A stretch of 42,083 bases of DNA from Planctomycetota bacterium (GCA_021776925.1 JAJFFB010000123.1:1-42083); one strand, 5' to 3'; shown: positions 31,792-39,659, numbered from the stretch's first letter. Numbers and translations are program-made. The notes: generated by a model not told the origin, from the sequence alone.

Positions 31792-32019
31792 ATGACCTTC
31801 AAGAACCCAATCAGATGTTGGACCAAGGGGCCTTTGTGTGCGCTGACGGCCTACGGCGCATGGATCGCGCGTTCCCATCCAACGGCGCCGATCTCAGTCG
31901 CCATCATTCGGCCAACGAGGGGCCAAGCAGAAGATGCCTACCAGGTGGAGTGGGAGGCTTGGGCGCTGCTCATTGACAGACTCCAGGAAGAACGGCTGGA
32001 GGGCGAGGCAAAGACATGA
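31792..32019 (+). CDS. Small protein at head of phage-like cassette
   Basis: This 75-aa product (MTFKNPIRCWTKGPLC, later EDAYQVEWEAWALLIDRLQEERLEGEAK) is of unknown function. It ends in an ATGA overlap with the HTH gene that follows, so the three genes 31792, 32016 and 32495 form one translationally linked unit. The helical C-terminus could be an interaction segment. Confidence 0.5.
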   Translation: MTFKNPIRCWTKGPLCALTAYGAWIARSHPTAPISVAIIRPTRGQAEDAYQVEWEAWALLIDRLQEERLEGEAKT

Positions 32020-32498
32020 CCACCCCAGCCCGCCGCACCCAGCCCAAGTTCAAGCCCACACAAAAGCAGCTCGACTACGCCCTGGCCTACGTCAGGGATC
32101 CCTCCCTCAAACGAAGCCAGGTAGCTCGAGCAGCCGGCACGACCAAGCCCAAGGTCGACCAGTGGTACTCCGACCCAGCCTTCCTCCAGTGGCTCTATGA
32201 CGAGACGCACGCCCAACTCCGACGCCACATCTCCATGGCCGCCCACAAGCGCGTCCTTGAGGACATAGGAGCCTCTGGCGCCGCCGGATCCCGTGCCGCC
32301 CTGGCCATCCTGCTCGAGGACCTCAAGCACGCAAACGCCCTCGAGCGAGCCTCCCAGACCCCAGCACCAGTAGCAGCCTCCGTCATCATCGCCATCGGCT
32401 CAGCCCCGGTGACAGGCGTCCAGCTGCACCCAGCTGCCCAGCTTGTGGAAGCCCAGGTCCAGGAGAACCAGCAGGCCCAGGCCGAGGCGGGGGAGTGA
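32016..32498 (+). CDS. HTH protein, phage terminase small-subunit-like
   Basis: This is a 160-aa product. The N-terminal domain, FKPTQKQLDYALAYVRDPSLKRSQVARAAGTT, then KPKVDQWYSDPAFLQWL, is a helix-turn-helix of the kind seen in phage small terminase and phBC6A51-type proteins, which recognise DNA. The rest is Ala/Gln-rich and probably flexible. Overlaps of four bases on both sides (ATGA before, GTGA after) mark an operon. No large terminase or capsid gene is nearby, so this is a cassette or remnant and not a prophage. Confidence 0.68.
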   Translation: MTTPARRTQPKFKPTQKQLDYALAYVRDPSLKRSQVARAAGTTKPKVDQWYSDPAFLQWLYDETHAQLRRHISMAAHKRVLEDIGASGAAGSRAALAILLEDLKHANALERASQTPAPVAASVIIAIGSAPVTGVQLHPAAQLVEAQVQENQQAQAEAGE

Positions 32499-32971
32499 CC
32501 CACCCTCACCCACTCGACCGCTACCACGCATCCATCCTCTCCCACTACGGCTACCTGCCCATCATCCTCAGGCCCACCCCGGTCCACGGTGGCCTCCTCC
32601 TTCCCGGCACATCCACCATCCTCCTCACAGACGAGACCACCGGCACCTACCACCCAATACCAGCAGTCCCCTGCTCCACCTGCCAAGAGCCCTCCATCTG
32701 CTCACCCTGTCCATCCTGCTCAGTCCAATTCCCCCGCATCTGTGCCAACCCAGCCTGCCACCAGGTCTTCACACCAGGCACCAAGCACAACCCCAGACTC
32801 ACCTGCTCCCACCCCTGCGCAACAGCACTCCGGACCCACCAGGCTGCCACCCGTCCATCACCCCCCTCACCTGCACACGCCCAAATCCAGGCCGATTCAG
32901 AAAAGCAACAAGCTATCCGCACAGACAGGAGCTTCCGTAACCTCTTCCGAATCCTAGACATACCTGCTTGA
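32495..32971 (+). CDS. Zinc-ribbon protein of phage-like cassette
   Basis: This 158-aa product starts at a GTG overlapping the upstream stop (GTGA). It is rich in Pro, His and Ser. A cluster of cysteines (PCSTCQEPSICSPCPSC, then CANPACHQVF and LTCSHPC) forms two or three likely zinc-binding pairs. A basic C-terminus (RTDRSFRNLFRILDI) follows. Such proteins often bind nucleic acid. No specific family is recognised. Confidence 0.6.
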   Translation: MTHPHPLDRYHASILSHYGYLPIILRPTPVHGGLLLPGTSTILLTDETTGTYHPIPAVPCSTCQEPSICSPCPSCSVQFPRICANPACHQVFTPGTKHNPRLTCSHPCATALRTHQAATRPSPPSPAHAQIQADSEKQQAIRTDRSFRNLFRILDIPA

Positions 32972-33415
32972 AAAACAGTCCTTGCTTTCGATAAGAACAG
33001 GCGTAATCCTGCCTAGGACAGTATTCATCCACGAGCTATACCCAATCCAGTCCTCCAGCAGCTGCCGAGCCGGTGTGTCTGTGTCCATCCTGTGCAGCCA
33101 GTGGGCAGCAGCTTTGGCCAGCAATTCAGCCATCCAGTTGACCAGAGGTGGTGCATCTGAGTCAATCCAGGGGCGAGCCCATCAAATACCCCGATGACAT
33201 TCAGAGTCAGGCGCAGTGGAGCATGCAGATCGACGCCGTGATGCGAACGAACTACGAAACGCGCGCGGCGGACACCAGTGCTCAGAGGGGGGCAATCCGC
33301 CCGATTGTCCACATAAGTGCCATTATCCGGACGGGGGTAGGGGGTCAAACATCACAACAATCGCTCGAGGAAGGCCAGATGGTCCGCCCCCGCTACTTTC
33401 AAATATCATCTCCTC
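32972..33415. other. No gene recognised
   Basis: Frames exist on both strands here but none shows domain-like sequence, codon bias or start signals. There is a G-rich stretch around 33285-33345 with no clear secondary structure. I see no RNA, terminator or promoter of note. Confidence 0.5.
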
Positions 33416-33553
33416 ATGGAATGGGTTCTCCTCATTGTCCTCCTTCTACTTTTGGCATTAATCGTCCCAGTTGGTCATGCCATTACAAGAGCCCTAATTC
33501 GGCCGGATGACCCTGAAGGTCCGCTGGAAGTGGAGGAAGAAGAGAATGCCTGA
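33416..33553 (+). CDS. 45-aa single-pass membrane peptide
   Basis: From ATG 33416: MEWVLLIVLLLLLALIVPVG is one membrane helix. HAITRALIRPDD follows, and then a strongly acidic tail (EVEEEEN). The stop overlaps the next gene's ATG region by eight bases, so the two are probably translated together. It is too short for default ORF calling. It may be a partner or leader for the zinc-finger membrane protein. Confidence 0.6.
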   Translation: MEWVLLIVLLLLLALIVPVGHAITRALIRPDDPEGPLEVEEEENA

Positions 33554-34043
33554 TTCAATTGGAATTCCGATATTTGTGGGTCTGATCGTGCTGATTATTC
33601 TCGTCAATATTAAGCCGAAACAACCCCAAGCGAAGTGCGTGCGCTGCAAGAAAACTTGGGAGAAATCCTGCTTTCCCGCAAACCCGGAAAATGACTCAGC
33701 TCGAAGAAATGTGTGCAAATTCTGCCTGACCAATGCGCGCCGCGCCGAAGAACAAAGGGCCAAAGTTGCCAGGATGGACAAGGTGGAACGAGCTAGGCAT
33801 GTGCGCACCGAGATTTATGCTTTTTCTGTGATTATTACTGGCGGATTAGGCTTCATTCACCCGAGCTGGTGGCTGGCAACCGGCTATTCCGCCTTGGTGC
33901 TTTTTGTTGTGGCCTCAACCAAGGGCGGGCGGGAGGGAAAGCCATGGACAATTGGAGACCGTCTTGAATACGCTCTCATTCTCCCACTTATTTTGTTTGT
34001 CATCCTGGCTATTGCACTTGGTATGGAAGGTGGTGGAAGGTAA
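33546..34043 (+). CDS. Membrane protein with small zinc-finger domain
   Basis: This is a 165-aa product. One N-terminal helix (GIPIFVGLIVLIILVNI) is followed by a four-Cys module CVRC...C...CKFC (KCVRCKKTWEKSCFP, NVCKFCLTNARRAEEQRAK), then two helices (WWLATGYSALVLFVVAS; LEYALILPLILFVILAIALGM). The finger resembles those on HNH-type or HTH phage proteins, here placed on a membrane protein. The upstream in-frame ATG at 33507 lies in the overlapping small gene, so 33546 is preferred. Function unknown. Confidence 0.62.
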   Translation: MPDSIGIPIFVGLIVLIILVNIKPKQPQAKCVRCKKTWEKSCFPANPENDSARRNVCKFCLTNARRAEEQRAKVARMDKVERARHVRTEIYAFSVIITGGLGFIHPSWWLATGYSALVLFVVASTKGGREGKPWTIGDRLEYALILPLILFVILAIALGMEGGGR

Positions 34044-34132
34044 TGGGGGGCGGCTGAAGTGAGACGGCTAGGCCAAGATCAGAGGCCACCCTGTAGGCTA
34101 GGAAGGAGCTGGCTTTCCCAGCGATCTCTCCC

Positions 34133-34573
34133 ATGACAAAAACCCTCATCTCCTTTCTCACTGCTGCGTGCTTGTTGCTGGCAGCTCTCGTGTTCACGAC
34201 CAGGCCGGCCGAGGCCACGTTCAGTCCGGGGATGCTGCAGGGCACAGGGTGGCTGGAGAACCTGTCCCACAGCATCGATTCGGTTGTATTTGAGGATGAC
34301 ACTGGACAGCCCGTAGACGTCCTTACTGTTCCGCCGGGGCGCTCCTTCGTTCTAGTCCGAGCCTACGCCAAGTCGTCGGATTCCGTGCTTCAAGTGGTTT
34401 CGGCTGGTGGGTTGAACATGAGGCTCAACCTTCCTGGGAAGGAGGGCGGCTCCAGTATCCAGTACTCCTCTCCAGAGCTAATCCGCCTGAATGAAGGCGA
34501 TCGCATTACTTTTCAGTCCCAGGCCTCGGGCGCTAGAAAGACGGGCTACATCACCGGCTTCTGGTTGCCCTGA
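34133..34573 (+). CDS. Secreted small protein of unknown function
   Basis: This 146-aa product has a signal peptide (TLISFLTAACLLLAALVFTTRPAEA, cleavage near residue 29). The mature part looks like a single beta domain (GTGWLENLSHSIDSVVFEDDTGQ, SFVLVRAYAKSSDSVLQVV, GDRITFQSQASGA). It ends in GYITGFWLP, a terminal pattern sometimes seen for secreted beta proteins. Upstream sequence shows no strong promoter. A terminator lies 150 bases downstream. Confidence 0.65.
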   Translation: MTKTLISFLTAACLLLAALVFTTRPAEATFSPGMLQGTGWLENLSHSIDSVVFEDDTGQPVDVLTVPPGRSFVLVRAYAKSSDSVLQVVSAGGLNMRLNLPGKEGGSSIQYSSPELIRLNEGDRITFQSQASGARKTGYITGFWLP

Positions 34574-34720
34574 GACTCGCCACACCGGGCTCATTCTGAG
34601 GATTGTGAGGATTCAGAGCAGGGGTTCTTCCCTCTAGCGGCCGCTATTGCCACCCCCGCGGGCCAGGTGTACCTTGTGGGTCATCAGGCACTGGTGAGAA
34701 CCAGAACCTTTTGAGCGGAT

Positions 34721-34757
34721 CAGTCGGCTCCTCGAGAGGGGGGCCGGCTGGTTTTTT
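34721..34757 (+). terminator. Intrinsic terminator
   Basis: CAGTCGGCTCC pairs with GGGGGCCGGCTG around TCGAGAG; six T follow. The loop and 3' arm resemble the terminator of small RNA B. A GAGA tetraloop hairpin (CTGGT-GAGA-ACCAG, 34691-34704) lies just before it. Confidence 0.8.
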
Positions 34758-34800
34758 GTTTTAGGCATAGCCAGAACCCTGAAAAGGTCCGAGTGCCCCA

Positions 34801-34827
34801 CCTACTGCTAGCAGTAGGCTCTATACT
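34801..34827 (+). promoter_or_regulatory. 18-bp palindromic operator and -10 box of the AAA gene
   Basis: CCTACTGCTAGCAGTAGG (34801-34818) is a perfect palindrome. TATACT (34822-34827) follows. The ATG of the ATPase gene begins six bases after this -10 box, at the expected transcription start, so the mRNA would be leaderless. A regulator binding the palindrome would cover the -35 and spacer region. Confidence 0.55.
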
Positions 34828-34833
34828 GTCAAC

Positions 34834-36111
34834 ATGAGCCCGTCATTAACCGAGGACCAAGCAGCGACACTCGCGGCGGCTGTAGGAACGGCATTTTCAC
34901 CACGGACGCCAGTTAGTAATAGAGAGCTCTTTGCCGGTAGGTGGGATCAAATTACCCAGATCGGGGATACTGTGGCCCAAACTGGGCTCCATGCTGTAAT
35001 TTTCGGTGAGCGTGGCGTGGGAAAGACATCATTAACCCATGTAATCCGACCCCTGCTCAATGTGATTGACCGAGAAGCTACTGCCAGTGAAGGCGAAAGC
35101 CAACGAATAGTAGTCCGGGTGAATGCCGACGGCACTGACCTCTTTTCTTCTCTCTGGAAAAAGGCATTGGACGAGATTTATTGGTCTGAGGATAGGCCTC
35201 ACATTGGATTCAATCCTTCGTCTGGTAAAGAACAGGTGACCCTGTTGAATACGTTTGGAGTAAAAGGGAGGCTCACCATCGATACTATCCGGCGAATCCT
35301 TAGTCCATTGGTTGGCTCAGTGTTTATTTTTGACGAATTTGATCGACTTCCCAAGGACCAGGTCGTTCCATTTACTGATTTAATAAAGGCGCTGTCAGAT
35401 TCCGCAACCCAAACCACCATTGTCCTGGTTGGTGTGTCTGATACCGTCAATGAACTTCTCGAGGATCATGCATCGATCGGTCGCGCCCTGATTCAAATTC
35501 CCATGCCGCGAATGAGCGAAGACGAACTTGGCGAGATTATTTCCAATGCGGAGGAGGCACTTGGCATTGCTTTCGAGAATTCAGCAAAGGAACAAATTGT
35601 CAGAATGTCTCAAGGCCTTCCGCACTTCACCCACTTGCTTGGCTTTCATGCTGTCCGTTCAGCTGGAACCCGGAGAAGTGGCGAAGTTAACATTCAAGAT
35701 GTAAGGAATTCATTTGGCAGTGCTGTAAGGGAGTCCGATCAAACTGTCATCAACGCTTATGCGCATGCTATTCAGAGCGCCCAGCCTGGGGCCAAATACC
35801 CCCAAGTAATCCTTGCGGCTGCGATTGCAGCCTACGTGAGCAGTGATGAGTTGGGATATTTTCAGCCTGCGAACTTGGTGGAACCAATGTCTGCAATAAT
35901 GGAAAGGCATGAAGACATTTCCAGGTTTAATCAACACTTGTCCCAGTTTACGGAAGAAAAGCGTGGATTTGCCCTTGAGCGAACGGGCAGCCAACGGGCC
36001 TACAGGTACCGTTTCTCCCATCCGATCCTCCCTACATACGTCCTCATGAGAAGCATTAATGACGGACTAATCCCAGAAGCGGTGGTTGATCGGCTCCTTA
36101 GAAATGCATAA
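34834..36111 (+). CDS. ORC/Cdc6-like AAA ATPase
   Basis: This 425-aa P-loop ATPase has Walker A GERGVGKT at 58-65 and Walker B FIFDEFD at 164-170, followed by sensor-like VLVGVSDTVNELLEDHASIGRAL. A C-terminal winged-helix-like part runs from about 330. The order matches bacterial ORC/Cdc6-type ATPases of the sort found in defence and mobile loci. No effector domain (nuclease, TIR, protease) is fused. It may act as a switch for a neighbouring effector or repress its own promoter through the palindrome at 34801. The gene is AT-rich relative to the core genes. Confidence 0.78.
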   Translation: MSPSLTEDQAATLAAAVGTAFSPRTPVSNRELFAGRWDQITQIGDTVAQTGLHAVIFGERGVGKTSLTHVIRPLLNVIDREATASEGESQRIVVRVNADGTDLFSSLWKKALDEIYWSEDRPHIGFNPSSGKEQVTLLNTFGVKGRLTIDTIRRILSPLVGSVFIFDEFDRLPKDQVVPFTDLIKALSDSATQTTIVLVGVSDTVNELLEDHASIGRALIQIPMPRMSEDELGEIISNAEEALGIAFENSAKEQIVRMSQGLPHFTHLLGFHAVRSAGTRRSGEVNIQDVRNSFGSAVRESDQTVINAYAHAIQSAQPGAKYPQVILAAAIAAYVSSDELGYFQPANLVEPMSAIMERHEDISRFNQHLSQFTEEKRGFALERTGSQRAYRYRFSHPILPTYVLMRSINDGLIPEAVVDRLLRNA

Positions 36112-36180
36112 CGCAAGGATCAAAGTGGATTTGCCATGCGGTGTGCCCGAGCTCGCGCTAGGCCTGGTTGGGGGGAGGTT

Positions 36181-36999
36181 TCAAACGTCGTCCACCAAAT
36201 CGAAGTCCACCTCCAATCGATTGAGAGCGTGTTCGATGACGGATCCTTCCCTGCATCTCAGTCCACGGAGTAATCGGAGCTCCATTACGTTGCTCTTGAA
36301 CTCCTTCCACCTCGGCTCAGACGCTAGATTCATCGCGATGATTTTGCACTCGGGAGGGCCGAGGATGATACGCAGGTAATCTGCCCACTCTTCTTTTTCA
36401 TCGTTGTCCCTTGCCTTGGCTACGATGAACTTGGCTGCCAATGCAGCAGCTCGGAAGAAATGATCTAGCATCGAAGGAGAATAGCCCTCCCTCCATATTG
36501 GGTAGCAATCAGTAGGACTGAGCTTCCTCCCCAAAGGGATATATATGGTGCCCTTTAAGTCCTCGATGGCCTTCAGCGCATTTCTAAAGGCATTTGTCCC
36601 ACCTGGCCCGCTGCAATAAACCTCACGGCTGACCGTTTTCAGCCCATCGCAGACCCAGGAGAATCTATCCCGATTGGAATCGGCCTTGGCCTCCATGAGC
36701 TGATTGGTCAGCAGCATCTTTGTTTCCTTGAACTCCGTCTGCTGAAACGCAAGGGTTCTGAGAATCGCGAGCAGGGCGCAGAAGGAAACGACCGGATTCA
36801 GGAGGCCACCGAAGAAATCACCTGCCTGGCCCCAGTCTGATGTCTCCGAAGAGAACTTCGACAGGTCGAAGTTGAAGGCATAAACCGCAACCGTAATTGC
36901 CATTGCTCCGCCAGCAATCCACTTAATCCTCCGTGGGAACCGTTCCAACTTGGCAAGGGATGAATTAGCGTCTTTAGTTTTTGAATCGTCTGTCGTCAT
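36181..36999 (-). CDS. Putative phage abortive infection protein (putAbiC family)
   Basis: This is a 272-aa product. A membrane helix (IKWIAGGAMAITVAVYAFNF) is followed by WGQAGDFFGGLLNPVVSFCALLAILRTLAFQQ, the second helix and the hallmark motif of the putAbiC family. A coiled segment (EFKETKMLLTNQLMEAK) and a cytosolic helical domain with scattered aromatics follow. Family members are annotated as phage abortive infection proteins, with little biochemistry. It converges with the ATPase gene, 69 bases apart. Together with the ATPase and DUF5343 protein it supports a defence-like region. Confidence 0.78.
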   Translation of the reverse strand: MTTDDSKTKDANSSLAKLERFPRRIKWIAGGAMAITVAVYAFNFDLSKFSSETSDWGQAGDFFGGLLNPVVSFCALLAILRTLAFQQTEFKETKMLLTNQLMEAKADSNRDRFSWVCDGLKTVSREVYCSGPGGTNAFRNALKAIEDLKGTIYIPLGRKLSPTDCYPIWREGYSPSMLDHFFRAAALAAKFIVAKARDNDEKEEWADYLRIILGPPECKIIAMNLASEPRWKEFKSNVMELRLLRGLRCREGSVIEHALNRLEVDFDLVDDV

Positions 37000-37039
37000 A
37001 TCCCCCGCACCCTACCACCCCCCGCGCTATCCTGCCCGC

Positions 37040-37636
37040 ATGTCTGATAAGCGACTCGATATCCCAAGCGTCCCCAATTGGGCGAGCGGGGTTGGTTGGT
37101 TCAATTTCTTTGTCACAATTTCATTCGTGATCGCATCGCTTGCGGTCCAAGGGTCTGGAGCCGACGGGGGCGGAGTTGCCTTGGCCAAGTTCTTGCAAGC
37201 TGCTTTCCCCTGGGTCTTGCTCGGAGCAATGGCTTTCGCAGCAGGTTTCACTTACTTTGCTGCCACAGGGTTTGGAGGACGATTGGGTGCCATTAAGGAA
37301 ATGCTTCGCGGAAGCAAGCCTGGGAAAAAGGAAAACCATTATTGGGTCACCTTGGCCAAGGGAGACCTGCGATTTCAGAATAATGCTGGAACCTCTCTGG
37401 CCGATAAGGGGCCACAAGTCCGTGCAAAAGGGTTGCTTGTCCCCCAGCCATTTGATGGAATTGAGGGTACTGAGTTTGTTGTGGACTTAACGGACTATTT
37501 AGACCTCCTCTCCCAAGAACGCACATCAGCACGCGCGACAGCAGGCAAGCTGGCAGCTGCGCTTGGTGGCGCCTTCGCGACTGGCGTCCTGGCCTACGGG
37601 CGGCTTGTGGACTTCATGAACCAAGCGCCAGTGTGA
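37040..37636 (+). CDS. Membrane protein of unknown function
   Basis: This is a 198-aa product starting at MSDKRLDIPSVPNW; the open frame reaches back to 36950 across the divergent gene's 5' end and is discarded. Two hydrophobic helices (VGWFNFFVTISFVIASLAVQ; FLQAAFPWVLLGAMAFAAGFTYFAA) precede a soluble beta-rich domain (NHYWVTLAKGDLRFQNNAG). A C-terminal helical segment follows (LAAALGGAFATGVLAYGRLV). It is divergent from the abortive-infection gene, 40 bases between starts. No family is recognised. Confidence 0.65.
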   Translation: MSDKRLDIPSVPNWASGVGWFNFFVTISFVIASLAVQGSGADGGGVALAKFLQAAFPWVLLGAMAFAAGFTYFAATGFGGRLGAIKEMLRGSKPGKKENHYWVTLAKGDLRFQNNAGTSLADKGPQVRAKGLLVPQPFDGIEGTEFVVDLTDYLDLLSQERTSARATAGKLAAALGGAFATGVLAYGRLVDFMNQAPV

Positions 37637-37698
37637 CCCCCTTGCCCAATCCCACCTCTTGGCTACCATGCTGACCCTCTCTCCCTCAGGAGGTAAGT

Positions 37699-38109
37699 AT
37701 GGACCCTGTGTTTAACTCTGGGGGCCGCGTAGTCGCGTGGCTCTCCTTCGAGGACCTGCACGACCAGGACGGCACGCACCTTGGCCTGGTGCGCGGTGGC
37801 AACGTCTACCGGAACGACGGCATGCACCTGGGCTTCTTCGCCGACGGTGTGTTCAGGGACGGCGATGGCCACGTGGTTGCGTTCGTGGAGAGCGGTGACC
37901 TGGGTTGGCTGGATAAGCCCGATCTCGAGCGTGGGAGGCGGCCACCCAAGAAGCTCGAGGATGCCCCGGAGGGGGAGCCCGTCTACTTCTGGCCTGGGCC
38001 TATCCCGGAGCCGGTGCCGGCGTGGGGGGAGAGCTGGCTCGTCTTCATGCTCCCAGACGTGATGGAGCCTGACGAGGAAGAGGAGAGGATGGGGGACGTG
38101 GAGGGGTGA
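37699..38109 (+). CDS. Four-fold beta-flower domain protein
   Basis: This 136-aa product has a perfect AGGAGGT before the ATG. The first 65 residues repeat a short strand pattern: VVAWLSFEDLHDQDG, THLGLVRGGNVYRNDG, MHLGFFADGVFRDGDG, HVVAFVESGDL. This four-fold Gly/Asp-turn repeat is typical of the beta-flower fold. A Pro/Glu-rich linker and acidic tail follow (EPDEEEERMGDVEG). Binding of a small ligand or partner is likely, but unknown. The strong ribosome binding site is unusual for this island. Confidence 0.72.
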   Translation: MDPVFNSGGRVVAWLSFEDLHDQDGTHLGLVRGGNVYRNDGMHLGFFADGVFRDGDGHVVAFVESGDLGWLDKPDLERGRRPPKKLEDAPEGEPVYFWPGPIPEPVPAWGESWLVFMLPDVMEPDEEEERMGDVEG

Positions 38110-38113
38110 GGGG

Positions 38114-38551
38114 TTAGCCCTTGTCGGTCCAGCCGACTACCTCGCCCTGCTCGAGCACGATGTGCAGGCCATATTTGTTCTGGCCAGTCTGCTTGTACTT
38201 CCAGGTCTCCTTGGTCTTCGTCTTGAGCACCTGGCGGTCGACTGCCAGGGGAGGCCCGAGGCAGTCGTAAACCATAGGCGCTTCCATGCCCTTCCAGATG
38301 GTGCGCCCCATCAGCTTGGCCACGAGCTCGTCATCTCCATATTTGGCCATGAGTTCGTTGCGGCGTCTCCTCACTTTTGCAGCCTGAACGGCGGTTGAGA
38401 TAGAGATTGCGAGGACGAAAACTCCAACGCCCACAAGGCCCAATTGGGGAACGGTCAGGCCGATCGCTTCCGAGAACGCGGAGACTGCTGCAACGAGCAG
38501 GCCGATTACGATTAGGTAGGCCAGGGGGCCTGGGCTGGATTTTCGTGACAT
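38114..38551 (-). CDS. Membrane protein with BamE/OmlA-like domain
   Basis: This 145-aa product has two helices (LAYLIVIGLLVAAVSAF; LGLVGVGVFVLAISIST), then a basic segment (KVRRRRNELMAKYGD). A soluble domain, IWKGMEAPMVYDCLGPPLAVDRQVLKTKTK, then ETWKYKQTG and EVVGWTD, has the SmpA/OmlA spacing. Its start codon overlaps the K+ channel stop (TAATG), so it is translated after the channel and may be a partner. Confidence 0.7.
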   Translation of the reverse strand: MSRKSSPGPLAYLIVIGLLVAAVSAFSEAIGLTVPQLGLVGVGVFVLAISISTAVQAAKVRRRRNELMAKYGDDELVAKLMGRTIWKGMEAPMVYDCLGPPLAVDRQVLKTKTKETWKYKQTGQNKYGLHIVLEQGEVVGWTDKG

Positions 38552-39273
38552 TACTCAGTCTCCTTTGCTTTTGCCTCTTCTTCTCGGGCTCGGCCTAAGG
38601 CGCTCGCTACGAGGCCCGTCGGAACGGCCACTACTCCCAATCCGATCATCAAGACAACGAATGTGAAAAGCTTCCCTCCAACAGTCAAGGGGATCACGTC
38701 CCCGTAACCAACCGTCGTCAAGGTGACCACCGCCCACCATAGACCGTCAAACACAGAGGAGAAGGCCTCTGGCTGAACCGGGTTTTCAAACATGTAAATT
38801 CCAGCACCGGCCAGGTAAAGCAAAAGTGACGTAGTGAAGAAGAAGAGAATGAGCTCCTCTTTGACCAGAATGAAGGCCCTGTGGAACCTGCGGATGGCCT
38901 TGCTGTATCTAAACAGTTTGAAGGCCCGAAATAGTCGGAGAAGACGCAGGGACCTGAGAGCTCTAAGATCGATGCCAATGGCCAGGTAGAAGGGCAGAAT
39001 CGCCAGCAAGTCAATCAGCCCAAAAAAGCTAAAAACGAACCCAAGCTTCCTGGTGGCAACTACGACTCGCAAAGTGTATTCAATTGTGAAGACGAAAATG
39101 CAAGCAGCTTCAATCCAGAAGAGATTCCGGTAGGTTGCCGGCTCTAAGTCTGGCAGCGTTTCAATGGAGAAGGAAACGAGGGAGACAACGATTAATCCCT
39201 GAATGAAGAGATCGAAAACCCTACCATGCCGAGAACTATTTTCTTCGACCACGGATTTGAGGCTGACCCGCAT
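38551..39273 (-). CDS. Voltage-gated potassium channel, six-helix
   Basis: This is a 240-aa Kv-type channel: S1-S3 at about 21-97, S4 with the RALRSLRLLRLFRAFKLFRYSK series of positive charges (about 104-125), S5 at 140-160, the selectivity filter TVGYGD at 187-192, and S6 to 225. It conducts K+ in response to voltage. It is the length of minimal bacterial channels, without a tetramerisation or RCK domain. It leads the downstream BamE-like gene with a one-base overlap (TAATG). A 26-base part of the S4-S5 coding region recurs upstream of the integrase gene. Confidence 0.92.
   Translation of the reverse strand: MRVSLKSVVEENSSRHGRVFDLFIQGLIVVSLVSFSIETLPDLEPATYRNLFWIEAACIFVFTIEYTLRVVVATRKLGFVFSFFGLIDLLAILPFYLAIGIDLRALRSLRLLRLFRAFKLFRYSKAIRRFHRAFILVKEELILFFFTTSLLLYLAGAGIYMFENPVQPEAFSSVFDGLWWAVVTLTTVGYGDVIPLTVGGKLFTFVVLMIGLGVVAVPTGLVASALGRAREEEAKAKETE
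38896..38921. repeat. 26-bp near-repeat inside K+ channel gene
   Basis: 23 of 26 bases match 41706-41731 in the same orientation, with the exact core GTATCTAAACAGT. Outside these limits similarity stops. In the channel it encodes LFRYSKA in the S4-S5 region. Confidence 0.5.
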
Positions 39274-39281
39274 GCCGGATC

Positions 39282-39659
39282 TCAGTCCACCCAGCTAGTC
39301 ACCTGGCCATCTTTAAAAGTGATCGACATTGAGATCTGCCCGTAAGCCCAATAGTCCCAAACTTCGAAATCGCCTGGGCTAAATCGACGGGCGGAATCAG
39401 CAGTGCCCAACAGGGCTAAAACGTAGTTCTCGGAAGACCCAACTGCAAGCCGGCCCTCTCGAATCATCTCAAGCTGGTGAGCCGTAAGTACCCCGCGGCG
39501 GACCATTTCAGCACCGATATTGGCTTCGTCAGCATCGGAAGTATCCCCGAATTCATGGTAGTACTTCACCAGCTGATCGTCAGACAGTCCTGCGACGGTT
39601 TCAGGAGAAAGGGAGCACGCCCCAAGGGCGAAAAGAATGAGTGCGAGGAGAGTTCGCAT
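39282..39659 (-). CDS. Lipoprotein with BamE/OmlA-like domain
   Basis: This 125-aa product from ATG 39659 has MRTLLALILFALGACS, a clean lipoprotein signal with LGAC. A helical linker (LSDDQLVKYYHEFGDTSDADEANIGAEMVRRG) precedes the domain IREGRLAVGSSENYVLALLGTADSARRF ... VWDYWAYGQISMSITFKDGQVTSWVD. That region has the SmpA/OmlA strand order and final GxVxxW. The upstream frame to 39773 overlaps the ssb end and is rejected. It lies directly upstream of the channel gene on the same strand. Function unknown. Confidence 0.74.
   Translation of the reverse strand: MRTLLALILFALGACSLSPETVAGLSDDQLVKYYHEFGDTSDADEANIGAEMVRRGVLTAHQLEMIREGRLAVGSSENYVLALLGTADSARRFSPGDFEVWDYWAYGQISMSITFKDGQVTSWVD

Noticed and set aside
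33025-33348. 107-aa minus-strand frame
   Set aside because: Composition is unremarkable with no domain or start signal; treated as chance.
34640-34757. Third copy of the tandem small RNA
   Set aside because: The terminator resembles that of RNA B, but the TTCCGAAGAGGG and AGGCGGT blocks are missing, so only the terminator is listed.
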